Shown: positions 17,507-26,508, numbered from the stretch's first letter. The stretch is DNA of 64,000 nucleotides from an uncultured Coriobacteriales bacterium (GCA_934636245.1 CAKUAI010000005.1:124001-188000), one strand, 5' to 3'. Notes: a model not told the origin generated them from the sequence alone. Numbers and translations: made by a program.

Positions 17507-20440
17507 ATGCAAGAAAGCGTGAGCCGCCGGAGCTTCTTGAAGATTGCCGCTGCGACCGGTGTCATTGCGGGCCTCGGCATGACCGCGGGGTCGGCTCTTG
17601 CCGAGACGGACTACACGGTGCTCGACAGCACCGACACCACGCGCAAGGTCCGCACGGTGTGCCGCGGCTGCGGCAAGATGGAGTGCGGCGTGTGGGTGAC
17701 CGTGGAGAACGGCCGCGCGATCAAGATCGAGGGCGACGAGAGCGCCGGCCATACCCTGGGCAGCTGCTGCAACAAGTCGGTCTCCTCGATGCAGGCCTGC
17801 TACCACCCCGACCGTCTGCGCTACCCCATGAAGCGCACGAACCCCAAGGGCGAGGACCCCGGCTGGGTGCGCATTTCTTGGGACGAGGCCATCGACACCA
17901 TCTATGAGGGCATCGAGGCCGTTCGCGCCAAGTACGGCTCGGAGGCTCTGTTCGACATGGCCGGCACGGGCCGCATGTACTGCAACCAGGGTACCTTCGG
18001 CGCCTGGTTCCATTCGCCCAACAGCTTCGGCGCCTACCAGGTGTGCAAGGGCCCGCGCCACTTCGCCTCGGCCCTGACCTCCGATTGGAACTTCAGCTGG
18101 TCGGCAACGGTCGACCGTCCCCCGGTGTTCACCATCTGGGCGTCTGGCCCCGAGTGCTCCAACTACGACGAGGCCGGCCGCTCCGTCGTCGATGAGGCGC
18201 TCAACGCCCCCACGTTCATCTCCGTCGACCCCCGCACCACGAACCTGGGCAAGGAGTCCGACATCCACCTGGCGCTCAAGGGCGGCACCGACACGCCGCT
18301 GGCCCTTGCTATGTGCGACGTCGTCATCAAGAACGACCTGGTCGACTGGCAGTTCGTGAAGCGTTGGACCAACGCGTGCTTCCTGGTGGTTGAGGACAAG
18401 GAGCCCTCGGGGCCCGAGCTTCCCCACATCTGGCACGGCCCCACGAACATCAAGACCACGCTTCTTGCCCAGGCCGACCTCGAGGAAGGCGGCAGTCCCT
18501 ACAAGTACATGGTGTGGGACCAGGCCAGCGAGTCCCTCAAGTGGTTCAACGCCAGCGCCGACCGTCGCCTTGCCGACCCCGAGTGGGACCCCGTCACCGA
18601 TGAGGAATGCAACATCTGGGAAGGCGAGAAGCCTTGGAAGCGCTATGACGGCGACGGCCCCCAGGACGAGTGGTCGCGCAGGAACTTCGAGGGCACCGAG
18701 GCCGACACCGTGAAGTCCGAGTTCTCCCAGGGCTTCGTGCCGAACCTCGACGACTTCGAGTCCATCGACCCCGCGGTCTACGGCGAGTTCGAGGTGACGT
18801 TCAAGGACGGCTCCACCCACACCGCCATCCCCGTGTGGCAGAAGTTCGCCGAGCGCTGCGACGAGTACGCCCCCGAGATCGCCGAGGGCATCACGGGCGT
18901 TCCCGCTGCCGACATCGAGAAGGCCGCCCTGGTCTACGCCACGCGCGTCGACGAGCGCTGGGGCAACGGCGGCATCATGTACCAGCTCGGCGTTGAGCAC
19001 CACGGCAACGGCGTGCAGAACTGCCGCGCCATCGAGATCCTGACCGCCATCACCGGCAACACCGACACCCCCGGCGGACAGCGCGGTTCCACCAAGCTCG
19101 ACATGAACTACATGGGCAACTTCGGCCTGGCTCCCTACGATCCCAACGCCGACCGTTCCTGCGACGGCAGCAAGCGCCTCGGCGCCGACACGCACCCGCT
19201 GCTCAATTGGTGGGGCATGTGGGCCAACTCCAACTCGGTCGCCGAGGCCGGCGCCACCGGCAAGCCCTACCCGCTCAAAGGTGCCATGTGCGGCGCAGGC
19301 GACTTCATGAGCATGGCCAACTCCACGCTCATGTGGGACTGCCTGAAGCAGCTCGACTTCTTCTTTGACATCGACCTGTGGCACCACCCCACCAGCGAGC
19401 TGGCCGACATCATCCTGCCTGCCCGCCACTGGCTCGAGGTGCCGCTGCCCCGTCAGTCCCAGGGTGCTTCCGGTGCCCTCGGTGCCTGCGTGCCCGTGGT
19501 TGAGCCTCTTGCCGAGTCCCAGTACGACCCCACCATCGCCGAGATGCTGTACCAGCGCGCCGGCATCCAGTGGGGTTGGGACGCCGAGAACCCCTATCCC
19601 ACCATGGAGGAGCAGCTCGACTACGTCGTGCGCGAGGTCGCTCCCTCTTGGCAGGACTTTGTCCAGCAGTTCCAGGACAACGGCTGGTGGGACGTCAAGA
19701 AGGTCCATCCCGACGACTGGGGCACCTACCGCCGCTTCATGACCGGCTTCCTCAAGAAGGACTACACCCAGGCTCCCTCGGCCCAGACCGTCGTGCCCGG
19801 CTTCAACACGCCCACGCAGAAGCAGGAGATCTGGTCCACCATCATGGAGACGGCTCACGGCGCCGCCGCGGCATTGCCCGACTACGAGCCCAACCCCGAC
19901 ACCAAGGCCATGAACCCCGAGCTCTGGGAGGAGTACCCCATCGAGTGCCTCACCGGCCGCCGCATCCCGGTGTACTTCCACTCCGAGCATCGCCAGCTTC
20001 CCTGGTGCCGCGAGGTTTGGCCTGTGCCCAAGATGGAGATCAACCCCGAGGACGCCGCTGAGCTGGGCATCGAGCAGGGCGACTGGTGCTGGATCGAGAA
20101 CCCGCACGGCAAGATCCGCCAGACGGCCGACATCTTCCCCGGCGTCAAGAAAGGCACCATCAACTGCGAGCACTCCTGGTGGTACCCCGAGCTGTCCGCG
20201 CCTGAGCACGGTTGGCGCCTCTCCGCAGTGAACCAGCTCGTGAACAACGACATCTCCGACCCGTACTGCGGCTCCTCGGTCGTCCGCGGCTACCCGGTCA
20301 AGGTGTACAAGGCCACGGCTGAGAACTCCCCGTTCGGCAACCCCGTGCCCTGCGACGACGACGGCACGCCCATCATCACCGATGCGACCGACCCGCGCCT
20401 GAAGGCCTGGGCTCCCGTGTACGAAGGAAGGGATGAGTAA
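17507..20440 (+). CDS. Tat-exported molybdopterin oxidoreductase, DMSO-reductase family
   Basis: 977 residues. I chose the ATG at 17507, preceded by GGAGGGAAAC, over the in-frame ATG at 17489. The Tat signal has R7-R8 in SRRSFLKIA. Cysteines C52, C55, C60 and C87/C88 form the N-terminal 4Fe-4S site. A candidate Mo ligand is C180 in YQVCKGPRHF, though this is uncertain. The C-terminal molybdopterin-dinucleotide domain has PVYFHSEHRQLPWCR and EHSWWYPE. Length and these motifs resemble the Coriobacteriia enzymes that include catechol dehydroxylases, but the substrate cannot be read from sequence. It overlaps the Fe-S subunit gene by one base and shares an operon with a TorD chaperone. No NrfD/DmsC-type membrane anchor is present. 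Confidence 0.92.
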   Translation: MQESVSRRSFLKIAAATGVIAGLGMTAGSALAETDYTVLDSTDTTRKVRTVCRGCGKMECGVWVTVENGRAIKIEGDESAGHTLGSCCNKSVSSMQACYHPDRLRYPMKRTNPKGEDPGWVRISWDEAIDTIYEGIEAVRAKYGSEALFDMAGTGRMYCNQGTFGAWFHSPNSFGAYQVCKGPRHFASALTSDWNFSWSATVDRPPVFTIWASGPECSNYDEAGRSVVDEALNAPTFISVDPRTTNLGKESDIHLALKGGTDTPLALAMCDVVIKNDLVDWQFVKRWTNACFLVVEDKEPSGPELPHIWHGPTNIKTTLLAQADLEEGGSPYKYMVWDQASESLKWFNASADRRLADPEWDPVTDEECNIWEGEKPWKRYDGDGPQDEWSRRNFEGTEADTVKSEFSQGFVPNLDDFESIDPAVYGEFEVTFKDGSTHTAIPVWQKFAERCDEYAPEIAEGITGVPAADIEKAALVYATRVDERWGNGGIMYQLGVEHHGNGVQNCRAIEILTAITGNTDTPGGQRGSTKLDMNYMGNFGLAPYDPNADRSCDGSKRLGADTHPLLNWWGMWANSNSVAEAGATGKPYPLKGAMCGAGDFMSMANSTLMWDCLKQLDFFFDIDLWHHPTSELADIILPARHWLEVPLPRQSQGASGALGACVPVVEPLAESQYDPTIAEMLYQRAGIQWGWDAENPYPTMEEQLDYVVREVAPSWQDFVQQFQDNGWWDVKKVHPDDWGTYRRFMTGFLKKDYTQAPSAQTVVPGFNTPTQKQEIWSTIMETAHGAAAALPDYEPNPDTKAMNPELWEEYPIECLTGRRIPVYFHSEHRQLPWCREVWPVPKMEINPEDAAELGIEQGDWCWIENPHGKIRQTADIFPGVKKGTINCEHSWWYPELSAPEHGWRLSAVNQLVNNDISDPYCGSSVVRGYPVKVYKATAENSPFGNPVPCDDDGTPIITDATDPRLKAWAPVYEGRDE

Positions 20441-21048
20441 TGGCACGCCTTACCTTGGCGATCGACCTGAACCGCTGCATGAACTGCAAGGCCTGCAACG
20501 CCGCCTGCAAGGAGCAGAACGACGTGGGCATCGGCTACTTCTGGACGTGGGTGGACCGCAAGCAGTCCGACAAGCTTGAGGAGGACAACGGCGCCCCCAG
20601 CCACGACTTCTACTATCTGCCCACGCAGTGCCAGCACTGCGACAACCCCGAGTGCGTCACGGTGTGCCCCACCGGTGCCTCGGTCAAGGCGGAGAACGGC
20701 ACCGTGCAGATCGACCTCGACCAGTGCATCGGCTGCCAGGCCTGCGTCTCCGCGTGCCCCTACGGCGTGCGCTACCTCAACGTCGAGAAGAACGTCGTTG
20801 AGAAGTGCAACCTGTGCGCCGAGCGCATCGAGGAGGGCGAGCTGCCCCAGTGCGTGCTCAACTGCGTGGGCATGGCCAAGTGGTACGGCGACCTTGACGA
20901 GGGCATCGAGAACTTCGACGGCCCTCTGGGCAAGAAGCTCGGCGAGTACGTGCAGCCCTACGAGGAGGCCGACATCCATCACCTGGCCGACTCGGGCAAC
21001 GGCCCGTCGTTCGTCTACATCCTGCGCAATCACACCTGGCAGGACTAG
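20440..21048 (+). CDS. Four-cluster ferredoxin subunit (DmsB/NrfC type)
   Basis: 202 residues; the ATG at 20440 overlaps the TAA of the molybdoenzyme. Four cysteine groups are visible: C13/C16/C19/C23 (CMNCKACNAACK), CQHCDNPECVTVCP, CIGCQACVSACP and CNLCAER with a later CVLNC. This is the standard electron-transfer subunit of DMSO-reductase-family enzymes, relaying electrons between a quinol or cytochrome partner and the molybdenum subunit. It has no signal peptide and is probably exported with its Tat-tagged partner. Two strong hairpins follow at 21072-21167. Confidence 0.93.
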   Translation: MARLTLAIDLNRCMNCKACNAACKEQNDVGIGYFWTWVDRKQSDKLEEDNGAPSHDFYYLPTQCQHCDNPECVTVCPTGASVKAENGTVQIDLDQCIGCQACVSACPYGVRYLNVEKNVVEKCNLCAERIEEGELPQCVLNCVGMAKWYGDLDEGIENFDGPLGKKLGEYVQPYEEADIHHLADSGNGPSFVYILRNHTWQD

Positions 21049-21071
21049 CGTTTCTGAGTAAGTGAATGAGC

Positions 21072-21167
21072 GGGGAGGGGATGCCGCAAGGCGCCCCTCC
21101 CCACCGGCGGCGTGCTGCGGTGGACTCGCCCGTCCACCCCGAACTGCGGGCGGGCCCACCGCAGCAC
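21072..21167 (+). other. Two consecutive strong hairpins inside the molybdoenzyme operon
   Basis: The first has arms GGGGAGGGG and CCCCTCCCC. The second has perfect 12-bp arms GTGCTGCGGTGG (21112-21123) and CCACCGCAGCAC (21156-21167) with a nested CGCCCG/CGGGCG stem. Neither has a T-tract. Their position between the catalytic genes and the accessory genes suggests transcript stabilisation or partial termination (inference). Confidence 0.55.
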
Positions 21168-21198
21168 ACAGCGAGAAAGGCAAAGGGGAGAGATGACC

Positions 21199-21966
21199 AT
21201 GAACGAGGCGAAGGCGCCCGAGACGGGCAAGGAGCCGATCGAACGCTCGTATCAACCGGCGACGCAGGACCCAAACGCCCTGCTCAGCGACGCGCCTGTG
21301 ACCGAGGGCGCGAGCGCCGAGGAGCGCACGGATGCGCTGTTTGCGCGCCTGCACAGCTCGCGCCGTTTCCTGAATGCCATCCTCGAGTTCTGCCGTGATG
21401 AGCGCACGGAAAGCGAGGTCGCGGGCGAGGTCGCGCGCATGAGGGAGCTCGAGTTCTGCATCTACGGGGCCGACGTGCTCTGCGCCCATCTCGTTGAGGC
21501 CGGCGCGCTTGAGCGCATCGAGCCTGAGCAGGACGACGTGCGCGTGGTGGAGATCGACGGCGTGCAGTACCTGGAGCCTGTCGGTCGAGCCGAGGAGCCT
21601 GCGGCTGGCGGCGAGGATGGTGCCGCGGCCGGCGTGCCTGTGCGCCTGAAGACTGCAAAGGCCGGCCTTGCGTTCCTCGATCGCGAGCAGGACATGGGTC
21701 GCTTCCAGGAGATTCTCGACGAGGATGCAGGCATGGACAACATCTACCGCATGCTTTTGGGCTGTTGCGCCAACGAGGGCGGCGCCACGGCCAAGGAGCT
21801 CGGTGACGCGGTGGACGACCAGCCCGAACTGCAGGAGCCGCGGCTGTACGCGTCGTATTTCTACGAAAAGATGGCCGAGCGCGACCTTATCGAGTGGACG
21901 GGCAAGACGTGGGGCATCACCGAGTTTGGCAAGCGTGCCGTGCAGTATCTGGACAGCAGGGCGTAA
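21199..21966 (+). CDS. Unrecognised protein of the molybdoenzyme operon
   Basis: 255 residues. The ATG at 21199 lies 8 bases after GGGGAG; the ATG at 21193 is too close. I do not recognise a family. It is acidic and soluble, with no signal peptide or membrane segment. A helical N-terminal part (ALFARLHSSRRFLNAILEFCRDER) precedes a middle region with an Ala/Gly/Glu linker (about 136-150). The C-terminal 90 residues (GMDNIYRMLLGCCANEGGATAKELGD, then YASYFYEKMAERDLIEWTG) look like a winged-helix fold. It is placed between the Fe-S subunit and the TorD chaperone, so it may assist assembly or regulate the operon. Two winged-helix-like halves are possible but unproven. Confidence 0.75.
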   Translation: MNEAKAPETGKEPIERSYQPATQDPNALLSDAPVTEGASAEERTDALFARLHSSRRFLNAILEFCRDERTESEVAGEVARMRELEFCIYGADVLCAHLVEAGALERIEPEQDDVRVVEIDGVQYLEPVGRAEEPAAGGEDGAAAGVPVRLKTAKAGLAFLDREQDMGRFQEILDEDAGMDNIYRMLLGCCANEGGATAKELGDAVDDQPELQEPRLYASYFYEKMAERDLIEWTGKTWGITEFGKRAVQYLDSRA

Positions 21967-22098
21967 GGATTGCCTTGACGCAATGACTTCAGTAGGCCGC
22001 ACGCTTGGCCGCGGCATATAAACCGTCTGCGGTGCGGGCGAATGACCTGTATGGGAGCGGCTTGCGTGTGAGTCGCGAATAAGTTTGGGGGAAGAGTT

Positions 22099-22938
22099 AT
22101 GGCTGAGGAAACGACCGGAACTGTGTGCGCCGCCGAGGATTGCGCTGAGCAGGTCGAGAACATCGCGGGCGATTGCGGTTGCAGCGCGGGCACGGAATCC
22201 GCTGCGGCGGGCGTGGATGCGACGGAAGTTGGGGCTGCCGGCTTTGACGAGACGGAAGCCGAGGCTGCCAGCATGAGCAGCGAGGAGCGCGAGGACCTTG
22301 CCCGCGCCCACGAGCAGCGTGCCTGGATGTATGGCTTGCTGTCGCGGCTGTATCGCGTGGAAGTCGACCCGGTCTTCCTCGACCAGCTGCGTGCCATGAG
22401 GTTCCCGGCCTCAACGGGCAACGACGCCATGGACGAGGGTTATCGCCTGCTTGCAGGTTACCTGGGTCGCGCAGATGCCGGCACGCTCACCGAGCTTGCG
22501 GTGGACTACGTGCGCGCCTTCATCGGTCACGGCATCGACGGCCATGCTGCCGCCTACCCCTTCGAGAGTGTGTACACGAGCGCAAAGCGCCTGATGATGC
22601 AGGGTGCCCGCGACGAGGTGCTGGCGCTCTACCGCGCCGAGGGTGTGGACAAGTCCGCCGATTGGAAAGACGGCGAGGACCATGTGGCACTCGAGCTCGA
22701 GTTCATGAAGACGCTCGCCGAGCGTGCGGCCAAGGCCCTGCACGAGGGCGACGAGGCCGAGGCGGCGCGTTTGCTCCAGGTGCAGCGCGCCTTCCTCGAC
22801 GACCACCTGCGCAAGTGGCTCCCCACGTTCACGCGCGACATGGGCATCTTCGCCAAGACCGACCTCTACCTGGGCCTTGCCCGCCTCACCGCCGGCTTCC
22901 TCCAGGTAGAAGAGGAGTTCATGGCCGAGGTGGCGTAA
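22099..22938 (+). CDS. TorD/DmsD-family molybdoenzyme chaperone
   Basis: 279 residues from the ATG at 22099 with GGGGGAAGAG upstream. The first about 55 residues are acidic, low-complexity and cysteine-containing (CAAEDC, CGCS). From residue 60 the all-helical TorD fold is recognisable: YPFESVYTS, EDHVALELEFMK and FLDDHLRKWLP. Members bind Tat signal peptides of DMSO-reductase-family enzymes and hold them until cofactor insertion. The partner is most likely the enzyme at 17507 in the same operon. The acidic extension is unusual for the family. A terminator-like hairpin follows at 23064. Confidence 0.88.
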   Translation: MAEETTGTVCAAEDCAEQVENIAGDCGCSAGTESAAAGVDATEVGAAGFDETEAEAASMSSEEREDLARAHEQRAWMYGLLSRLYRVEVDPVFLDQLRAMRFPASTGNDAMDEGYRLLAGYLGRADAGTLTELAVDYVRAFIGHGIDGHAAAYPFESVYTSAKRLMMQGARDEVLALYRAEGVDKSADWKDGEDHVALELEFMKTLAERAAKALHEGDEAEAARLLQVQRAFLDDHLRKWLPTFTRDMGIFAKTDLYLGLARLTAGFLQVEEEFMAEVA

Positions 22939-23063
22939 CGCCCGGGGATTTGCTTGCGGAATACATCGGGCGGCGCGTGGTTCGACGAGTACGTGTGCAT
23001 GCCTGCGGTGCGCGACACGGTGAAGCCTGCGTGCTCCGCATCACTTTCGATTGGACTTTACAT

Positions 23064-23104
23064 GGGGACGGCAGGGTAAATCGGCCCTGCCGTCTCCGTT
23101 TCTT
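23064..23104 (+). terminator. Intrinsic terminator after the molybdoenzyme operon, joined to repeat copy 3
   Basis: Arms GGGGACGGCAGGG and CCCTGCCGTCTCC enclose TAAATCGG and are followed by GTTTCTTG. Structure and loop parallel the hairpin at 15487, so hairpin plus half-site repeat form one composite element. The rest of 22939-23435 holds repeat copy 3 and the leader of the cytochrome gene. Confidence 0.75.
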
Positions 23105-23118
23105 GCGGCCGAGAAAAT

Positions 23119-23205
23119 TTAACATACATTTCAGCGGTTGAAATGTATGTTAAATCAACAAAATCCCAGTTGGCGCGTTTTTGAAAATCCTGAAATGTAT
23201 GTTAA
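23119..23205. repeat. Phased half-site element, copy 3 of 3
   Basis: Half-sites TTAACATACATTTCA (23119-23133), TGAAATGTATGTTAA (23139-23153) and the same inverse orientation again (23191-23205). Spacings of 20 and 52 bp and the AGTTGGCGCG segment match copies 1 and 2. It is 231 bp upstream of the cytochrome/molybdopterin gene at 23436. Confidence 0.92.
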
Positions 23206-23435
23206 TTGAGCGGGCAGGAGCGTTTCGCCCCTCCCTGGGGCCAGCCCGCACCCCCAGTTCGCCCCCCTTCCCAACAAACTCTGCCCTAAGGGCAGTGGAA
23301 ATTGGCTCGCATCGTGTGGCTGAAGGTAGTTTCAGAAAGCCCTGTGCGTTCGATAATCCTTCTTGTCCGGTAAAGGCCGCTGTCCTCGCGCTGTTGAGGC
23401 TGCCAGGCCGACGCCATACGAGAGGGGAGAACGTC

Positions 23436-25340
23436 ATGATCGCTACTCATCGGTTGCATGTGGTAACCGCCGCTTGTGCGACAACGCTGCTGGCAGGTGC
23501 CCTTGCCGCAGTTGCCTTTGGGGCTGGTGCGGCATCGGCGGAAAGTGCGGATACCTCGGCATACACCGGCTCCGACGGCACGACGTACAACGTGCTCGAC
23601 GCGCCGAGCGCCCAGTCGGGCATCGCGCTCAAGGACAAGGCATACAGCAAGGACGGCCCGATCGTGACCGAGCTTGCTGACGGCCGATTCGTGCAGCGCA
23701 CGCCCGGCGAGAACATCTCGGCAGACTACGACGCCGAGGGTGCCTACTCGCACCCGGCCAAGAACGCGCTGTACAACTGCGCGTACCTCAAGGCCGACGA
23801 GCGCGGATGCAATGCTTGCCACGACGACCTGGGCGCCCTGCTCAACTCGTGCAGCTATGGCCACACCGACCTCACCAACAACATCGGCATCGACATTGAC
23901 GTCCAGATGTGCATCGACTGCCATACCGTGGGTGAGGGGTACCAGACCACGTTCTACGACTTCGGCACGCTGATTCACGGTATCCACCAGGATGTTGAGG
24001 ACGCAACGTGCGCGAGCTGCCACAACGTGACGGAAGACGGCGAAGGTTTCACGATGTGGGACGTCTCGAAGCACTCGCTCCTGCGCGGCATCATGCCTGT
24101 CGAGGACGTCGAGGGCGACTTCTCCTGGAACCAGACGGACGTTATTCCCCAGGAGGACCTCTTCAATTACAGCTGGTACTACCGCGGCAGCGACTACCTG
24201 CGCAATTGGCGTGAGGCAAACGGCGACCAGGTCGACACCTCGATTTACGACCAGTGGAATATCTCGCTCACGGGCCTGGTCAACAACGAGGTCAACTACA
24301 CGCTCGCCGACCTCATCGAGGAAGCCCCGAGCGTTACCAAGGCCGTCACCATGCAGTGCACGCTCAATCCCACGGGCGGTCCCTACCTGGGCAACTGCGT
24401 CGTGACCGGCATCGACCTCAACTGGCTTATCGAGCAGGCCGGCGGCTTTACCGATGATGCCTATGCCATCTACTCCTCCTCTGCCGACGGCAACGCCAAC
24501 TCCATGCTCATCAGCAACCTCGAGGGCAAGGACGCGCTGCTCGTGTACGAGATCAACGGCGAGCCGCTCGAGTGGGACCAGGGCTTCCCGTGCATGCTGT
24601 GGGTGGGCGGCACCGGCGCCCCCATCTGCTGCAAGGAGCTCAGCGACATCATCGCCGTGGATGAGAACGACCCTTATGTGTGGGAATATGACGGTTGGAC
24701 CACTGAGGACGGAACGGGTTACTACAACAAGCCCAATGTTGGCATCTGGGGCACTCCCGAGGGTTTGTGCGTGCAGGCCGGTGAGCCGTACACGTTCAAG
24801 GGTTACGCCGCCTCGTGGGATCAGCCCACGGTTGCACTGGAGTTCTCGATGGACGGCGGCAACACCTGGACGCGTTACGACACGACCGATTCCACGGTGA
24901 ACAACTGGGTGAGCTGGCAGTTTACCTGGACGCCTCCCGAGGGTGTCGACAGCGCCTACGTGCTCATGGTGCGTGCGGTCACCGAAGACGGAGCGATGAC
25001 TCCCGAGCCCGTCGAAGTCATGGTGAACGCCAAGTCCGACCTCGACGCTTTCGCTGAGCAGGTACGCTCGCTCGAAGGCACGCAGACCGACCTCGGCTTG
25101 GCCGACAACCAGGCTGTCATCGACGGCAGCACCGGTCCCGAGGACGACATCTCTGACCAGGCGATTTCTGACCCGAAGGGCTACGCGGAATCCATTGCGC
25201 AAGACGAGGAGAGCGGCTACACCCCCAACTTTGACCTGTGGGCGGGAGCCGATGTGGCGGCTGCAGATGCCACCGGCGCTGAGGCGACCACCGACGAGGC
25301 CGCCGAGCAGCCTGCCGACACGTCCGCGGAAACCAAATAA
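23436..25340 (+). CDS. Trihaem cytochrome c fused to sulfite-oxidase-like molybdopterin domain (module A)
   Basis: 634 residues from the ATG at 23436 (GAGGGGAGAACGTC upstream). An N-terminal Sec-type signal has a hydrophobic core at about 9-30. Three CxxCH haem sites are at 125-129, 159-163 and 192-196. A sulfite-oxidase-type molybdopterin domain follows, with C308 in MQCTLNPTGG at the position of the family's Mo-binding cysteine. An Ig-like Mo-co dimerisation domain (VALEFSMDGGNTWTRYD) sits near 455-530, then an acidic Ala/Thr-rich tail. It is predicted to be an exported molybdenum oxidoreductase passing electrons to its own haems. Substrate unknown; sulfite is only one possibility. It forms an operon with the gene at 25360 and is a paralogue of 35390-37063. 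Confidence 0.88.
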   Translation: MIATHRLHVVTAACATTLLAGALAAVAFGAGAASAESADTSAYTGSDGTTYNVLDAPSAQSGIALKDKAYSKDGPIVTELADGRFVQRTPGENISADYDAEGAYSHPAKNALYNCAYLKADERGCNACHDDLGALLNSCSYGHTDLTNNIGIDIDVQMCIDCHTVGEGYQTTFYDFGTLIHGIHQDVEDATCASCHNVTEDGEGFTMWDVSKHSLLRGIMPVEDVEGDFSWNQTDVIPQEDLFNYSWYYRGSDYLRNWREANGDQVDTSIYDQWNISLTGLVNNEVNYTLADLIEEAPSVTKAVTMQCTLNPTGGPYLGNCVVTGIDLNWLIEQAGGFTDDAYAIYSSSADGNANSMLISNLEGKDALLVYEINGEPLEWDQGFPCMLWVGGTGAPICCKELSDIIAVDENDPYVWEYDGWTTEDGTGYYNKPNVGIWGTPEGLCVQAGEPYTFKGYAASWDQPTVALEFSMDGGNTWTRYDTTDSTVNNWVSWQFTWTPPEGVDSAYVLMVRAVTEDGAMTPEPVEVMVNAKSDLDAFAEQVRSLEGTQTDLGLADNQAVIDGSTGPEDDISDQAISDPKGYAESIAQDEESGYTPNFDLWAGADVAAADATGAEATTDEAAEQPADTSAETK

Positions 25341-25359
25341 CGCAGGGGAGTGAGCAACG

Positions 25360-26208
25360 ATGGAGAAGAGCATTCGTACTGAGCAGAAGCTCGCAAGCGT
25401 ACCTGTGTTTGCCATGGCGACCGTTGCCGCCCTCGGCGCGACGATGGCGGGCGCCGGTGTGGCCTTGGCGCAGCAGGCCGAAGCCTCGCCTGCGGGTTCG
25501 GACGTGGCTGTCAGTGCCAGTGAGCAGGCGGTATCGGGGCAGGTCAAGCCGGCACATGTGGAGGGAACGTTCTCTTTCACCCAGGGGCAGATTACGCCCA
25601 CGGCGCAAATCGCTCATGATTTGGGCGGCGCAAACAAGGTGCTGTGCGGGGCCTCGCAAGAGGTGCTTCCCTCAAACCAGCAGGTCGCAAGCGACGCGGC
25701 GGACTGGCAGATTACCGTAGATGGCGACGGTGTCCAGTCGAGCCTGACTGCTACCATCGGCGATCTTGCCCAGACCGGCACGCAGAGCACCGTCATGGGC
25801 TGCTCGTGCGCGGGCAACCCTGCAGACGGCCGTGCCACGGCAAACGCGGCGGTGACCGGCGTGTCGGTGTACCAGCTCCTCGAGGCGGCTGGTGGCGTGT
25901 CCGACGAGGCGAACGCCATCACCTTCGTTTCCTCGGACGGTTACGAGGTGACCCTGCCACTGTCGTACGTGCTCCAGCGCGCGTCGATGATTGTCCACCA
26001 GCTCAATGGCGAGCCTCTGTCTGCCAGCGTGGGCGGCACCAACCAGCTGTGGCTCGGCTCGACCTCTGCGCGATACTTTGCCAGCGATGTCGTGGAGGTG
26101 CGCGTGACCTGCGAGGACGAGGCCCCAGCTATCCCGGGCAGCCCCGCTTCCGGCGACTATGCCTCCAACGTTCCCAATGTCGGTGTGACGGCCGGGGTCT
26201 CGGCGTAA
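25360..26208 (+). CDS. Exported sulfite-oxidase-fold molybdopterin-binding protein (module A)
   Basis: 282 residues, starting 19 bp after the cytochrome gene with GGGGAG upstream. A signal peptide covers about residues 15-38. The body is a single molybdopterin-binding domain; C148 and C150 lie in MGCSCAGNPADGR, matching the cysteine-containing loop of sulfite-oxidase-fold proteins, and a further LCGAS motif is at about 95. There is no haem site and no Ig-like domain. It is clearly homologous to 37098-37931 (shared LCGA, MGCSC-GNPADGR, NQLWLGST). It is probably a second molybdenum subunit or partner of the cytochrome fusion. Why two molybdopterin domains are encoded together is unknown. Confidence 0.82.
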   Translation: MEKSIRTEQKLASVPVFAMATVAALGATMAGAGVALAQQAEASPAGSDVAVSASEQAVSGQVKPAHVEGTFSFTQGQITPTAQIAHDLGGANKVLCGASQEVLPSNQQVASDAADWQITVDGDGVQSSLTATIGDLAQTGTQSTVMGCSCAGNPADGRATANAAVTGVSVYQLLEAAGGVSDEANAITFVSSDGYEVTLPLSYVLQRASMIVHQLNGEPLSASVGGTNQLWLGSTSARYFASDVVEVRVTCEDEAPAIPGSPASGDYASNVPNVGVTAGVSA

Positions 26209-26430
26209 GGATTGCGGCGAGCAAGTAACGAGGGCGGCGTGAACGTGAACGGCCCGCGTTGGGCCCGCATGCTGCCTGAGTCATGCGGTTGGTAGTGTGG
26301 GTGGCTCACGCGAGGCACCGCATCATGGGCGGGCTCACGCGTCGTTCATAGTGGTGAGCGGAGGCCGTCAGCGAAAGCTCATCCATGTTGCATGCTGGCA
26401 GCTTGAATCGGCTTGCGGCTCATAGTGAGA

Positions 26431-26478
26431 AGAGGGGATTGCCCGGCAGCCCAAATTGCGGCCGAGGCAATCCCCTCT
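26431..26478. terminator. Hairpin between convergent genes
   Basis: Perfect 13-bp arms AGAGGGGATTGCC and GGCAATCCCCTCT with a 22-base loop, located between the end of module A's molybdopterin gene and the end of the MerR gene. It could serve both strands, but no strong T-tract follows. Nothing else is seen in 26209-26508. Confidence 0.6.
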
Positions 26479-26508
26479 CGTTGGGCGAGCTTTTGTCGCC
26501 CACGTCTC

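Noticed and set aside
17381..20446. Long open frame antisense to the molybdoenzyme gene
   Set aside because: High-G+C codon bias leaves the opposite strand open. The predicted protein is a Val/Gly/Ala/His-rich string without domains, while the plus strand encodes a full enzyme.
20290..22311. 673-codon minus-strand frame across the Fe-S subunit and neighbours
   Set aside because: It spans several real plus-strand genes and gaps, and has no recognisable motif.
23286..25601. 771-codon minus-strand frame across the trihaem cytochrome gene
   Set aside because: Antisense shadow; haem and molybdopterin motifs are on the plus strand.
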